64,000 bases of DNA from positions 7,914,251 through 7,978,250 of the forward strand of contig OX463838.1 of assembly GCA_949825065.1 (NCBI GenBank), written 5' to 3'. Shown in pieces: positions 22,917 through 34,334 of the stretch. Positions within the stretch are counted from its first letter, which is position 1, and every line of letters starts with the position of its first letter. A program made the position numbers and the translations under genes. The DNA comes from Odontocerum albicorne. Its lineage: Eukaryota; Arthropoda; Insecta; Trichoptera; Odontoceridae. The notes below the pieces were generated by a model. That model had not been told where the DNA came from. It worked only from the letters and a program-made list of their open reading frames with translations, and ran no database searches.

Positions 22917-23445
22917 GTCATCTCTTCGGTTTGGGCTCCCCATCAGCTCAAATATAAAAACAATATAGAACAAATACAAAAAAAAATCCTCAGATATCTA
23001 TGGTACAGAACAACGGGCGATTACCCAAAATATGTTCACCATGCCGAACTTCTCACGGTGTGTAACTATAGAAGCCTCGAAACAAGAAGGCAAGAATCCA
23101 TTGCGATATTCCTAATAAAGGTTTTCCAAGGTTCCTTTAACTGTCCCGTGATTCTAGAAGCACTAAGTTTATATGTACCCAATAAATATATCCGTGCAAG
23201 GAATCACTCTCTGTTCTACATACCAACCTACAGGACGAATATCATGGCTAAACACTCAGTCACGCGTGGTATAGAGATATTGAACCAACTGAATGACACG
23301 GTTGATATATTCTCGGTACTATCTAGCAGTATGAGAAGAATCCTGGCTGATATTATTCCTAACGAATAAGCTAACGCTAGAAGCAGACCCTCTTTATGTA
23401 ACAGGAGAAATCCGTGCAAAGTGGATAAAAAAAAAAAAAAAATCT
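22917..23445 (+). mobile_element. LINE reverse-transcriptase C-terminal fragment
   Basis: An open frame to 23369 encodes VWAPHQLKYKNNIEQIQKK, LRYLWYR, HHAELLTVCNYRSLETRRQ, then ARNHSLFYIPTYRTN and NQLNDTVDIFSVLSSSMRR. This is the usual tail of Jockey/R1-like elements (S.VWxP....IExIQKxFLRYL; L..R...). It ends in a poly-A run at about 23427-23444. It is 5' truncated and inserted into the minus-strand LINE, which resumes at 23446. Confidence 0.85.
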
Positions 23446-23535
23446 CACGCATTCTAATAAGTTTTCTATAGTATTTATTCGGCTCCCTTAAGTTTTGTTC
23501 CATGTCCACGTTCACTACCGTACATCAAAGATGGC
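23446..23535 (-). mobile_element. Continuation of the interrupted minus-strand LINE
   Basis: TTTATTCGGCTCCC and CCATGTCCACGTTCACTACC correspond on the minus strand to a degraded YGSE-type motif followed by TW-like residues found in this LINE family. A similar block is at 2760-2830. Confidence 0.55.
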
Positions 23536-23663
23536 ATTTAAATATTGTTGTCGACTATCAGTTTAACAGATTTTGACACTACCTGGTTTGATAATTTATG
23601 TAAGTGCGATAAACCAAATATCAAATGTAAATCGTTTGCTGAAAATAATAAAATGTAATTTTT

Positions 23664-23910
23664 TTTGGAGTTAACCGTACGAAGAATCACTTAAAGTAGA
23701 TGTTCTTAGAGTTAGCCGTACGAAGAATCACTAAAAGTATATGTTCTTGGAGTTAACCGTACGAAGAATCACTAAAAGTAGATGTTCTGGAGTTAGTCGT
23801 ACGGAGAATCACTAAAAGTAGATGTTCTTGGAGTTAACCGTACGAAGAATCACTAAAAGTAGATGTTCTTGGAGTTAGCCATACTAAAAATCACTAACAG
23901 TAGATTTTTT
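23664..23910. repeat. 41-bp minisatellite, 6 copies
   Basis: The unit contains GGAGTTAACCGTACGAAGAA and CACTAAAAGTAGATGTTC. The last unit is diverged. It is unrelated to the 41-bp unit at 5209. Confidence 0.95.
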
Positions 23911-23914
23911 AAGT

Positions 23915-24250
23915 ATTTTATGTTATGTATTGAAATGTTTCGTACCAAGATTTTGTCAATTTCATTTTCGACTTTAAAATTTTAAAACGATTTGTGAAAA
24001 ATCCATTATATTTTTTTTTAAACTTAAAACTAAATGTTTTTCTTATTCCCTAAATTGAAACATCTTTCAACTGAAGTTCAAAATACAGCTCAATAAATAT
24101 TTAATGTTTTCTTTCTGTTGTAAATTGTTACATCGTGTATTTTTCTAAGAGCACGCGTTTATTCAGTTAGTCGATTCAATCATTCTTTCTCCATAGCTCC
24201 AAATATCTTACATACAAGGCATCATTCGAAAAAGGTTTACTATTTTTATA
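23915..24250. other. Intronic DNA, no gene recognised
   Basis: AT-rich, nothing identified. Confidence 0.4.
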
Positions 24251-24254
24251 TTAT

Positions 24255-24400
24255 GTTCAGTTAAGTTTGATCCCACCACCCCCGGGAGGGAGACAAAGTA
24301 AGTCCCCATCCAGCGCAATCTACACTAAAAGATCGAAATCTTCTTTATTTATTTTTTTATGAGTAGTGACGAACGAACTGCTCAAAGGAACTTTCTGGAG
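24255..24400 (+). repeat. Dispersed repeat of unknown class, copy 1
   Basis: It matches 56360-56500: TTGATCCCACCAC, GAGACAAA, TCTACACTAAAAGATCGAAATC, TATGAGTAGTGACGAACGAAC. Possibly the 5' end of a retroelement; no diagnostic domain. Confidence 0.7.
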
Positions 24401-24589
24401 CTCGATTTTCATCGCAGTACCACAGAATGTGGTCTGCGGATAGATCTGGATGGCCGCAAAAATTGCAACAGGGTGAAGGGACAAGATTGAAGTTAAAAAG
24501 TTTGATATTAAAGCTCGCATGGCTAGAGAAAAAATGGGTATTCCAATAGTCTGGGTGTACCTACGGGGAGTCGAGGCGCGCTCTGATTT

Positions 24590-25222
24590 TTCGGAAAGAA
24601 TTTAAATGTCTGAAATGTTAGATTTCATGGAAAGCATTTAAATGTCTGAAATGTTAGATTTCAAGGAAAGAATTTAAATGTCTGAAATGTTAGATTTCAA
24701 GGAAAGAATTTAAATGTCTGAAATGTTAGATTTCAAGGAAAGAATTTAAATGTCTGAAATGTTAGATTTCATGGAAAGCATTTAAATGTCTGAAATGTTA
24801 GATTTCAAGGAAAGAATTTAAATGTCTGAAATGTTAGATTTCAAGGAAAGAATTTAAATGTCTGAAATGTTAGATTTCATGGAAAGCATTTAAATGTCTG
24901 AAATGTTAGATTTCAAGGAAAGAATTTAAATGTCTGGAATGTTAGATTTCAAGGAAAGAATTTAAATGTCTGAAATGTTAGATTTCAAGGAAAGAATTTA
25001 AATGTCTGAAATGTTAGATTTCATGGAAAGCATTTAAATGTCTGAAATGTTAGATTTCAAGGAAAGAATTTAAATGTCTGAAATGTTAGATTTCAAGGAA
25101 AGAATTTAATGGTCTGAAATGTTAGATTTCATGGAAAACGTTTAAATGTCTGAAATGTTAGATTTCAAGGAAAGAATTCAAATGTCTGGAATTTTAGATT
25201 TCAAGGAAAGAATTTAAATGTA
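24590..25222. repeat. 36-bp minisatellite with higher-order structure
   Basis: About 17.5 units of AAATGTCTGAAATGTTAGAT plus TTCAAGGAAAGAATTT. A variant linker, TTCATGGAAAGCATTT, recurs after 4, 3, 4 and 3 units (catgg at 24626, 24770, 24878, 25022, 25130), giving a 7-unit, 252-bp higher-order period. It ends about 250 bp before a Shaw exon. Confidence 0.97.
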
Positions 25223-25470
25223 TGTCTTCCCATGAAGGACGACCAACGATGTTGTCATGTCGACCACTAACAGAGCCTCAAGGCAGGCTTTAAAAATCGC
25301 GTGAAGGGTCATCCCTGGCAAGGGATGAAGGCGAATGTCACCTAAACTTACGGGCTGATCCTTACTGACAAGGATATTTGCGGTGCGTCGCTGGACTTCC
25401 AGATGCAACGCACATTTTGTAATATATGATGCAACTACTATACATATTGAAGAAAAGTTTTTGATTCTAG

Positions 25471-25612
25471 GTACTGACGATAGCCCTGCCAGTGCCCGTC
25501 ATAGTGTCTAACTTCGCCATGTACTATTCGCACACGCAGGCGCGTGCCAAGCTGCCGAAGAAGAGGCGAAGGGTATTGCCCGTCGAGCAGCCCCGAGGAC
25601 CCAGACTTCCAG
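25471..25612 (+). CDS. Shaw: Shaw (Kv3) potassium channel, exon with S6 and post-S6 basic tail
   Basis: This 142-nt exon continues phase 0 from the pore exon and encodes [20 protein letters not shown], then [14 protein letters not shown] and [13 protein letters not shown]. The PVPVIV hinge of S6 opens the intracellular gate, and the basic KKRRR stretch lies just inside the membrane. The acceptor is TTGATTCTAG at 25470 and the donor is CCAG|GTGATT at 25613 (phase 1). If the intron were retained, translation would end after a short GDFSSSHL extension, giving a truncated isoform; this is possible but unproven. Confidence 0.95.
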
Positions 25613-25739
25613 GTGATTTTTCTTCTTCACACTTATAACATAGGCTTTCATCAAATAAAGGTTTCGGTTTCAACTTTTTGGAACTCCATGTCAGAATATT
25701 TAACAATTACATACTTTATATTCCATTAAGTATATTAAT

Positions 25740-26515
25740 CCCCGCTACACGTGTTTCTACCTCCTATCCTGAAGCTCTCTTAAAGTAAAAAGTAATTTAT
25801 TGTTTAATATTCTCATGTACATTTTTTTAACTAAACATAATCCAATAACTCCACAACATTGGTATTTTTTTCATGCCTTAAAATATCAAAAGAAGCGACA
25901 TGTTTTGGTGCCCACCTTGACGCATAAAAGTTAAATTTAGTAGAGGAAGAATACAATTGAGATAACTGATGTGGAGAAACATGCACTTAGAAAAAAATGT
26001 GGAATGCCAATGTATGAAAGAAGGCGGAAACTTTTTAGAACATCATTCAAATATGTTAGTTCTAAAAGCGTAAGAAAAAAAATCTACTCTTTGCTATCAA
26101 TTCTACAATACAAAATACCTTAAATAATTGCTATCAATTCTACAATACAATATCTTTCCTGATATACAAAGTACTGTCGTAACCTTTTGAACGTACGTCT
26201 GTGATAAAGAATGGAGTAATAAAGTCGAAACTCATACTGAACCCTTTATCTCTACAATTCAGTTGCTCTGGATTTAGTTCCACAGTACCTGCAGTTCATA
26301 CAACTTTGTTATTTCTCTATAAAACTGTCATATTAGTGTGATATATGAAGTCATGAATTTAACTTGCGATTCCTTAAATATATGATTTTCTGCTTTACAA
26401 ATAACTAAATCTTTATGTTGCGATTCGTTGATATATTAATACTATTATTTAATATGTTTTTTCCCAATACATTCAATTATTACATTCATAAATAATATGT
26501 GTATGTATTATATTA
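25740..26515. other. Intronic DNA, no gene recognised
   Basis: AT-rich; a 27-bp direct repeat (TTGCTATCAATTCTACAATAC) occurs at about 26090 and 26127. Nothing else. Confidence 0.4.
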
Positions 26516-26522
26516 AATCATA

Positions 26523-27191
26523 CTAAGCGTATCCAGAAAGTAAGTGTACTGAGGCTCTCACGACCGAATGGATTTTATATTCGACATGTTAGCTACACTT
26601 TTGTGTAGCCTGACCCTTCCTCTCCGCAACGAGACCGGTTCGAGGTCAGTACGTTGAGAAGTGTCGACACGACAACACGTTTTGTGAAAAATGTCACCAC
26701 CATCTCCCGCCAAGTTAAATCGAGTGGCGGCCGGGCAAGAGTTTTTGAGGCGCTGCAAACTCCATGGAGATGAATTTCTCCGCTCCATCGTTACTGGAGA
26801 TGAAACTTGGGTTGCACACTACACGCCTGAAACCAAAAGGCAGTCTCAACAGTGGCGTCACACCTCTTCACCCTCCGCCAAAAAGTTCAAAACCACAATT
26901 TCAGCCAAGAAAATCATGGCATCCGTGTTTTGGGACTGTCAAGGCATAATTTTAATTGAATATATGCCTCAAGGGGAGACCATCAACTCTGCAAGATACT
27001 GTGAGACCCTAAAAAAAATGCGGAGGGTGATTCAGAACAAGAGGAGAGGCATGCTGACAAAGGGAGTCTGCCTGCTGCACGACAATGCCAGACCACACAC
27101 GGCCAACGCCACGAAGGAACTGCTCGCCTCGTTTAAATGGGATGTCCTGAACCATCCCGCGCATTCCTCTGACCTAGCACCTTTAGATTAC
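26523..27191 (+). mobile_element. Mariner transposon, N-terminally deleted
   Basis: The 5' end CTAAGCGTATCCAGAAAGT follows a TA and resembles the TIR of the 60374 element. An open frame at 26691-27194 encodes mariner transposase from just before the first catalytic residue: EFLRRCKLHGDEFLRSIV, TGDETWV (D1), LLHDNARPH (D2), then SDLAPLDY (D3, with the D34D spacing of true mariners). All three catalytic aspartates are present, but the N-terminal DNA-binding half is deleted and the protein is cut immediately after LDY by another TA-flanked element. No 3' TIR is seen. Confidence 0.88.
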
Positions 27192-27193
27192 TA

Positions 27194-27750
27194 AAAGGTG
27201 TTTTTTTGGGTGTGATAGGATTTTGAATTGACCGCCAATATCGTGCGATTTAACGCCTCTGGATTATTTTCTTTGGGGTTATGTTAAATCACAGGTTTAC
27301 ACCAACAAACCCAAGACTCTTGATGAATTTGGGGCCAACATTTGTCGTGTTATTGGCGCCATACAGCCGGAAATGCTCCACCGAGTCATCGAAAATAGGC
27401 GTGATCAAGTTGGCTAGTGCAAAAGAAGCCTTGGAAGGCATTTGAACGACATCTTTCGTTAAATCATAAACGGCATGAAATATTTTTACAAATTTAATCT
27501 TCAGATCCATTTTTGGTGTATGAGTTGTTTTATTTTATTTTAAAGTTCTATCGTTCTTAATGGGAAACCCATTTTATGTTCAGTTAAGGTACATAAGAGC
27601 CAGTCACGGTCAACATATGAATGAAATTATCTTCAAACAATAACTGTCATTAAACAACCTATCAATTGAATTCAAATACACGGCCATTTAAATAATTTAT
27701 ATGTGTTTTATTTCAAAAACAAACCCTATCACACCCCAAAACACACCCCA
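27194..27750 (+). mobile_element. TA-flanked element with captured transposase C-terminus
   Basis: The left end AAAGGTGTTTTTTTGGGTGTGATAGG and the right end CCTATCACACCCCAAAACACACC are imperfect inverted repeats flanked by TA. Inside, the plus strand has a different transposase tail: PPISCDLTPLDYFLWGYVK, then TNKPKTLDEFGANICRVIGA and PEMLHRVIENRRDQVG, with stops. It resembles the protein at 20190-20390 rather than the mariner it interrupts. An internal AATGGGAAACCC near 27560 may be the old 3' end of that source transposon. Confidence 0.65.
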
Positions 27751-27754
27751 TACA

Positions 27755-27955
27755 ACACTTGTGATTTACATACATATATTGAATTGAAATATACATATTA
27801 ATATTAAATAGTTTTAAACAATGACTTTGTTAATACTCTTTTTATTATTACTACTGCTTTTTGTATCTCCTGTACATGTTAGTATAAGGTAAAGTTTTTG
27901 TTAATAATTTTAAGTACTTGTATAACTTGTCATATGTTCATTTGTATATAAAAGA
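27755..27955. other. Intronic DNA, no gene recognised
   Basis: AT-rich. No mariner 3' end is recognisable here. Confidence 0.4.
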
Positions 27956-27957
27956 CA

Positions 27958-28175
27958 CTTCTTCTTCCTGGCACTGTCCGAACTCATTGCCTAGGTAGGC
28001 TGTTGGGGTCGGCTCTTCTCGTTGTCAGGCTGTATATTCTTCGGTTATGGGTGTCGCTTTCATGTAGGCCGTTTCTCTGCAGGATTTTGGAGCATTGAGC
28101 CATCCAGAAGTTCTTTGGTCTTCCTCTGGATGGCTGTTGAGGATATAACAGGCACTGTTGTGTCGTAAATTAAAT
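27958..28175 (-). mobile_element. RTE-like LINE 3' fragment
   Basis: TTCTTCCTGGC, GGCTGTTGGGGTCGGCTCTTC and TCTTTGGTCTTCCTCTGGATG match the minus-strand element at 47400-47800, mostly its 3' end. A TAAATAAATAAATAAA run follows. Confidence 0.65.
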
Positions 28176-28520
28176 AAATAAATAAAAACCATACATAACC
28201 TTAATCTTGTTCTTCATCGCGTCCTCAATGCTGACAGTCGTAGCATTCTGCTTTTGAACTCGACGCAACACCTATCTCCATTTTTCTTAGACCTGGACCA
28301 TGTTAAATGCAGTATTTAAAGACAATCTCTTAGTTCTTGCATTTGAATCGTCCATCTCATAGGACACCTTTCTCTTGTTTTTCCTTACCTTAAGTGTACC
28401 CGTGGTCACCAACTTCTCTAGATCGCTTTTTTTCTAGCAACATGGTCAAGGTACATGAGGATCATTGTTCTACATGTTATCAAAAGTCTATCGGTAATCT
28501 CTGATTTTTTTATGAGAGAG

Positions 28521-28742
28521 ACGACAACCTCCGTGGCCTACTTGGTAAGACGCCTGTCTCCCAGCCCGGAGGTTGCGAGTTCAAATCCCGTCGAACTTAG
28601 ATTTTAAAAACCGATTCCAGTCTGATTTTCACTTAAGGTGTTTTTAACATCTTTCTGGTTGGCTGGAAGAGATTGCCACATTCAAGTAAAGCCGACAGGT
28701 TATATTGTATACAACGAAAATGTAATACAATAGTATACATTG
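28521..28742 (+). mobile_element. tRNA-headed SINE, full length
   Basis: This is the best copy for describing the family: head CTCCGTGGCCTACTTGGTAAG with B-box GAGTTCAAATCCCG, body TTTTCACTTAAGG, CTTTCTGGTTGGCTGGAAG, then the tail GCCGACAGGTTATATTGTA and AATACAATAG. The length of about 220 bp is typical of a tRNA-derived SINE. The tail matches the LINE 3' end at 59500-59577. Confidence 0.88.
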
Positions 28743-28759
28743 ATGCGACTTGCGGTTCA

Positions 28760-29725
28760 TGGGCATTTAATTTTTAAAATATATTTTTTTTAATTTAGCA
28801 TCTGTGTGTCCAAAACCTGACAGAAAAAACAGTTACGATTACCATACTACATTACCTCGCCTATTTATCGGTAGTCCTGCTATATCTATAAACTTGTTAC
28901 TTTGATCCTTTCTCCACCTTTTTTTCCTTTTTTAACTCGAGGGAGTAAACTAACTACAATATTTTTCTTCACGGTGAATTTATATTTCAGTTCTATGGGT
29001 GTTTGTAAAGAACTTTCAAAGCTTAATCACACAACCATGTAGTGAAATATTTTCATGGTATACTGATTTGATGTGTCCGGCATAACTATTTTCCTTTGAA
29101 CAGCGCAACCTGCAATATCTTTTTTGGTGACCTATCAGAGAGCAGAAAAAAGCACGATATACAGCACAAGATATATAAGGACGAACTGCATGGCACGTTC
29201 AAAAACATAAATGCTTAGACTCAATGGAAAAGAAGTTGCAGACAAGCTGCAAGTATTGAAGATTGCCTGGATGTGACAGGTCAAAACCACGTAACAAATT
29301 GACTTACACTACAATTATCAGGTGCACCAACGACAAGTACCCTTATTCTTCACTTTGACTGTGCCTTCACTTATGCTTGTCACGAGTATTGGGCATTCAT
29401 TAATTTATCAATATTGTTATGAGAAAAAGAAGCATCCTGGTATAGTTCCTATATGTTTGAAATACACTGTCGATTATCCGGGGGCGCATGTGGGTTGCGG
29501 ATTAACCGGACAGTAAAAAATCCATATTTTTATAACACTTATGAATAATTATCAAATGTAATAATAAATCGATATTTCTTCTGTCCCGGTTAATGCGACC
29601 GCAGATAATCGGAAGTATACAGAACTTAAGTTTATAGTGAACTGAAGTTCGTGTCCTTCTAGATCTATGGTAACCTCTTCTGGTGTATGTTTACCTCTCT
29701 GCAGTGCACTAACTGTTTTTGTTAT
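28760..29725. other. Intronic DNA, no gene recognised
   Basis: Unique-looking sequence; a patch at 29100-29320 is less AT-rich but shows no frame of interest. Confidence 0.4.
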
Positions 29726-29729
29726 GTAG

Positions 29730-29894
29730 GCCAAGCGGGCCCGGGAGGTCCGGCGGGCTCGGTGACGGGAGCTCCAGGAGGACCAGGAGGTAACGCTGGT
29801 ACCCCAGGGGCTGGCGGAGGGCCCGCGCAGCAGAACCGCCGCATGAACGCCATCAAGGCGGGACACCCCAAAGACATGATGGCTGCTAAGATGG
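29730..29894 (+). CDS. Shaw: Shaw C-terminal exon, glycine-rich linker
   Basis: This exon of 165 nt (55 codons' worth) begins in phase 1 with the rest of a glycine codon and encodes QAGPGGPAGSVTGAPGGPGG, NAGTPGAGGGPAQQNRRMNA and IKAGHPKDMMAAKM. The acceptor is TTATGTAG at 29729 and the donor is ATGG|GTCAGT at 29895. It is locally GC-rich, in contrast to its introns. Drosophila Shaw has a comparable Gly/Pro-rich stretch after its RLPG, which supports the call. Both flanking introns are phase 1, so the exon could be skipped without a frameshift. The linker is cytoplasmic and probably disordered. Confidence 0.9.
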
Positions 29895-29999
29895 GTCAGT
29901 ATGGAAACCTAGCATTGTTCAATATGACAGTATACTATACATTTTTATTTGATCTGAATCGTTTACAAAATATATGTTTTATATTTGTGATAATCATGT

Positions 30000-32210
30000 G
30001 ATGGTTGCCAAAACAACACAAATGATTAATAAATGTCACATCTGAGGAAATGTCAATGGTGTTTACAAAAAAAAATACATAATTGAAAACATTAGAAAAA
30101 CAAAATAAATTTTGAAAACAAAATTGCCACGTAATTCGAAGTTATAATAAAATTACGTTAAAAATATAGGTTTATTGATCATTTCTGATTTACGAGTATG
30201 ATTTGGTTGGTTAGCATGTTTGTACTATCCACTTCTAATACAGATAGTTAAACCAATCAATTGTTTTTTTATAGTTGAATGAAAATTGAATAAAATTAAA
30301 TTAGAAATTACAGAAATATATTTGAAAAACTCTTCCATCATTCCTCATGATATATTTTGCAAACGACTTCATGGGACATGTATCAATTATTTCATTGAAT
30401 TTGACGAAAGTTACGCACTTTTCCAGAAATCAGACTTAGCCTCTGAGAGGACATAAGAATATTATTTTCTTCATACGTATCACACCATCGTTTAGTTACA
30501 ATACCATCATCATAACGATTGAAAATGTTGAAAAAATATACAAAATCAACTATTTCTTTCTCCATTAAAAAATACATTCATGGATCTGTGAAATACAGAT
30601 CTTTTAAGTTTTAATTATAGTTAGAGATTTTTTAAAACAAGTAATCATTACTTCAAATTTTACTATAGATTTTTTGCACAGTATGGATTTTTTACAACCA
30701 ACATTCAATGTTCATAACCTACAAAACAAAACGAAATGTACTTTCTAAGAAAAAAATCTTATCCACTCTCTAAAATTATAATATACAAATTCTCGTAAAT
30801 TCTAATTATAATGCCTATGCATGTATTAGAATTTCAAGTAAAAAGAGAAACTTGAAATTTATTGATTTAAGTTGAAAGCTCTCTCGCAACTAATTACTTT
30901 ACTTTTAAAAGTTCTAATATATTTAATTGTCTTAGTTTTCAACACTAAATATATTTTTTCTTTATATGTATTATTTTTCTTATCATACGATTCAATTGTT
31001 CAAGAATTCAATACCGTTATATTGAAAACTTGAACCGTATCTCGAACTATCATATAATCGAGCAGCCGGTTCAGTTCTGTTTCATTTTGATAGTATCTCG
31101 AATCTGGAATGATATAACATAACATATGTGTTCTTATTGAAGTATTTTTCATCATTTTATTTGTCTTAGAACAGGATATAGATAAAATATCCCCGTTACT
31201 TAAATCGTACAAAGTTACCTAATATGGTTCAGGTTATTAACATTTGAATGGAAGAAATTACCAAGTAAAAATTTCTACCTAGCGTCTTTGGTTTTTTTGA
31301 ACACCTCTAGATAGTAAACGGATAATGGTCCAAATATTGTTTAACTACAAGACCATTGGAGACTAGTTTAGCGATTCACGGTAAAATCTGGAAGATTTAA
31401 GTGCTTTTTGCTGGTCAAACTTAGTTCTTATATATTTATAACGAGCACATTGGAAGTTATCAATTTGCTTTAAATATTGTGAAACAGGGTGCACAAATGT
31501 TTCTTTATATTAAAACATTCGTTTTTGATTCTCATTGGATTAAAATTAACATATTTCAATAAAATTTATTAAAAATCAAACTATTTTAATATAATATTTG
31601 TTTAATGAACAAATTTAAATAAATTCACTATTTGATTTCTTGCATAAATATCAATTTCAAATATTTAAAAAAAATCTTTCATTGCGCCAATTCAAAGCGA
31701 ATTTTTATTTTTAACAACTTATCGTGTAGTTTTTTAAAACATAATAATTTTCACAGAATAGTTTTTGCACCCACAGTTTATAGCTTATTGTGCTTTTATA
31801 GAAAACAGCTTTAAGGAAAATAACGATGTGTTGTAAATATGTATTTTTTTATTTTTTATCTACTGAACTTTATCAAGGAAATAATTACATGAATAAGGTT
31901 TTAAAAAAATTAACTGTTTCTAAAGTTTTATATATTTATTGATAATGATAACATTTAAGTAAAATTAAATTTTTTGCACTAGATAGATGATCACATATTA
32001 TGTATCAAGTTATTTTGGATACCGAAATGAAAATATTAAGATATCGAGAGAAAAAGTTTTGGTAAAAACTGCACGAAATAAACTGGAAAGATTACTTGTT
32101 CTTGAAACTTACAAGTAAATGCAAAGGTATCTTAAATATTTATTTATCTTTAAAGAAATTTTGTTTCTCTCTTCTTTCAGGTTTTTTTTTTAATAAAATT
32201 GAGCAACTTT
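30000..32210. other. Intronic DNA, no gene recognised
   Basis: Very AT-rich with poly-T runs and no recognised repeat. This is the longest repeat-poor stretch of the gene body. Confidence 0.5.
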
Positions 32211-32214
32211 TTAT

Positions 32215-32320
32215 TTTCCACGATATATACGAGTATGTTACGTTTCCCAACTGGTTTCAATGACAACCGGGTTCTTTGTTAGGTGTTCTATGACCTGATG
32301 AAGAAATCGGTTGGTTTTTT
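32215..32320. mobile_element. Penelope-like foldback remnant (third type)
   Basis: The minus strand carries TTGAAACCAGTTGGG preceded by a diverged CTAACAAAG core. Beside it the plus strand reads GACCTGATGAAGAAATCGG. The two half-cores face away from a common centre, as in the other foldbacks. Confidence 0.5.
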
Positions 32321-32971
32321 TTTAATGTTGTATTTAATACAATCTAAAAAGTGAACCATTTTTTTATGCAATAATTATATAAATATTTATTTGCCTTAAC
32401 CTAAAAGAAGTTGTATATTTTTATGAGTCTTAAGTAAAATTGACAATGAAAATTTCTCGTTTATGTCAATATTGATCTTACACTAAACTTAATTGTATAA
32501 TTTCAAGTATCATAATGTTACATTAAAAAAACGTTTTACACATTCCTCAAACTATGACAGTTTATTTTCATACAAAAAAAAACAACAATATTTTTTTTTC
32601 ACTTTTAACACTCATTTCAAAGATTGTACTGCTTAAAAAGGGTCATATTGTTTAATTATGAAAAATATTAACCAAGAGTGTGTTACTTTATTTACGATCA
32701 TAAATTATAGTATAGTTTAAGAATAATTTTAACATATGTTAATGTGCGGTCAAGAAAATAAGTATTGGTGATTAAAGCAACCCATGAGATAATCAAATGG
32801 ACGAAATGAATCTAACAGAATTAATGAAAGGCATTCATTAGGATCCAAATTCAATAAATAATCTCAAAAGTGAGCCTCTCTTAAACACAGCAATTGATTG
32901 ACTCGTGCTTGGTGCAATATTTCAAGTAGCATCTAATAAAAATAATTGTTTCAATGATTATCAATTATCTT

Positions 32972-33100
32972 ATTATGATGACCTCCGATGCCTAGTTGGT
33001 AAGTAACATAACTTCCATCTGGAGGTTTCGGGTTCGATTCCCATTTTACCAGAAAAAAAATTCAATAAGGGTCTCAGTCCAGTAAAAAAATTCGGCTAGT
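32972..33100 (+). mobile_element. SINE head and partial body
   Basis: ATGCCTAGTTGGTAAG and GGTTTCGGGTTCGATTCCC are A-box and B-box regions. A GGGTCTCAGTCCAGT body follows, then it stops. Confidence 0.75.
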
Positions 33101-33559
33101 AATAAAATACACAAACGCTAGACGTATGGAAGTGTTGTTACTTCTCACGTTCAGGGTAGTATTGCCAACACAGACGATGACGAACAGCAAGTTTCGTACC
33201 TGCTCAATTGGTGTTAAGTCTAAAAGGTTGATGAATGAGACCGAAAACAATATTGTCACTCGGCCACGCTTTCATGATATCTAAATTACAAGTTTGGATA
33301 AGTGAAAGGGCACTATAAGAATACATAAATTATCTTTCAAAATTTATTCGTTCTCTCAATCGAACAAATAAAAATACAGTCTTTTAATATTTTTAACTAT
33401 TTGTAAGAAATAGATTTAACCTCGCTTTAACTATTTACTGAATATTTGACAAATTTGTCTATTACAAGTGAATCAGTGTGTAATATTTTTACCGTATATT
33501 TAAAATACATGAGAAAGTCAGTATATCATGTTTCTAACAATTGAAAACGTTTTATATTC

Positions 33560-34330
33560 AGATCTACGAGTTGGTAGTAAACCAGTAGCGTGCCATCTGT
33601 AGCATGTGTTCTCCTGTGACATTGTTGTACTCAGTGGGTCCAAATGCGTTCTTGGTCAATATTGTTGCTATTGAGCTGTTGCTCTGGAACTAACTGTATG
33701 TAACATCTCGCTAGTGCCATATGTGTCGCTTCACATGTAAATCTGTAACGCCTCAACCCTCGAAACCTTCGCTTCGCTAACTGAATCTTGTATTTGCCCA
33801 ACTCTCTCCGAATCGCATCGGACGGCCGTTTAATCACCAATACTGCCTACGGCTGCGGCCAGGTACGTAGGCCGGGTAAAAGAAACAGAGCCGCTGTACC
33901 TATCTTGTGCCCCTCATGTAATGCCGACCATTATTTTGTGTGGTTCGCAACTTCCACAGATGGAGACCATAGCGAGCTAGAGGCCATGATACAAAGCACC
34001 CCTAACCACTTCAAACGAAAGAACCTGAGCATGCTCTAACGGCCGCTGGGCCGTGCTGCTTCCGGAAAGCTAGGCCCGCCAACACCCCTCTAGACTAACA
34101 CCACCCTCCCCGCCCCGCCACCCGCCACCCACCCTTCACAATCACCCCTCACCTTATATCGCCTCTAACTAACGTGACTGTGACGTCATCTCCTCGAGCA
34201 CAGCCTTTTCCCTTAGTGTCGACTTATACCATAACCATATACATCCCATTTTAACAACTACAGGGCTATGATCAGTTGTCTTGCGTCTTGATAACTTACT
34301 AATAGTCAAGCGCCATGTAAAAACATATGT
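33560..34330. other. GC-rich patch of unknown origin
   Basis: About 770 bp with composition unlike its surroundings. It contains an 83-codon open stretch at 33788-34039 with RRPGKRNRAAVPILCPSCNA (one CxxC) followed by DHYFVWFATSTDGD, then a C-rich region (CCACCCTCCCCGCCCCGCC). It may be a remnant of an unrecognised transposable element or of a horizontally acquired sequence. No family could be assigned. Confidence 0.3.
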
Positions 34331-34334
34331 TTAA

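Noticed and set aside
22061..22957. Series of overlapping 70-128-codon open frames
   Set aside because: They are the same frame repeated through the 88-bp tandem array, hydrophobic by composition and opposite to the LINE's coding strand.
29552..29866. A 104-codon minus-strand frame opposite Shaw exon 29730-29894
   Set aside because: A shadow of the GC-rich glycine-coding exon; the sense frame has correct splice sites and phase.
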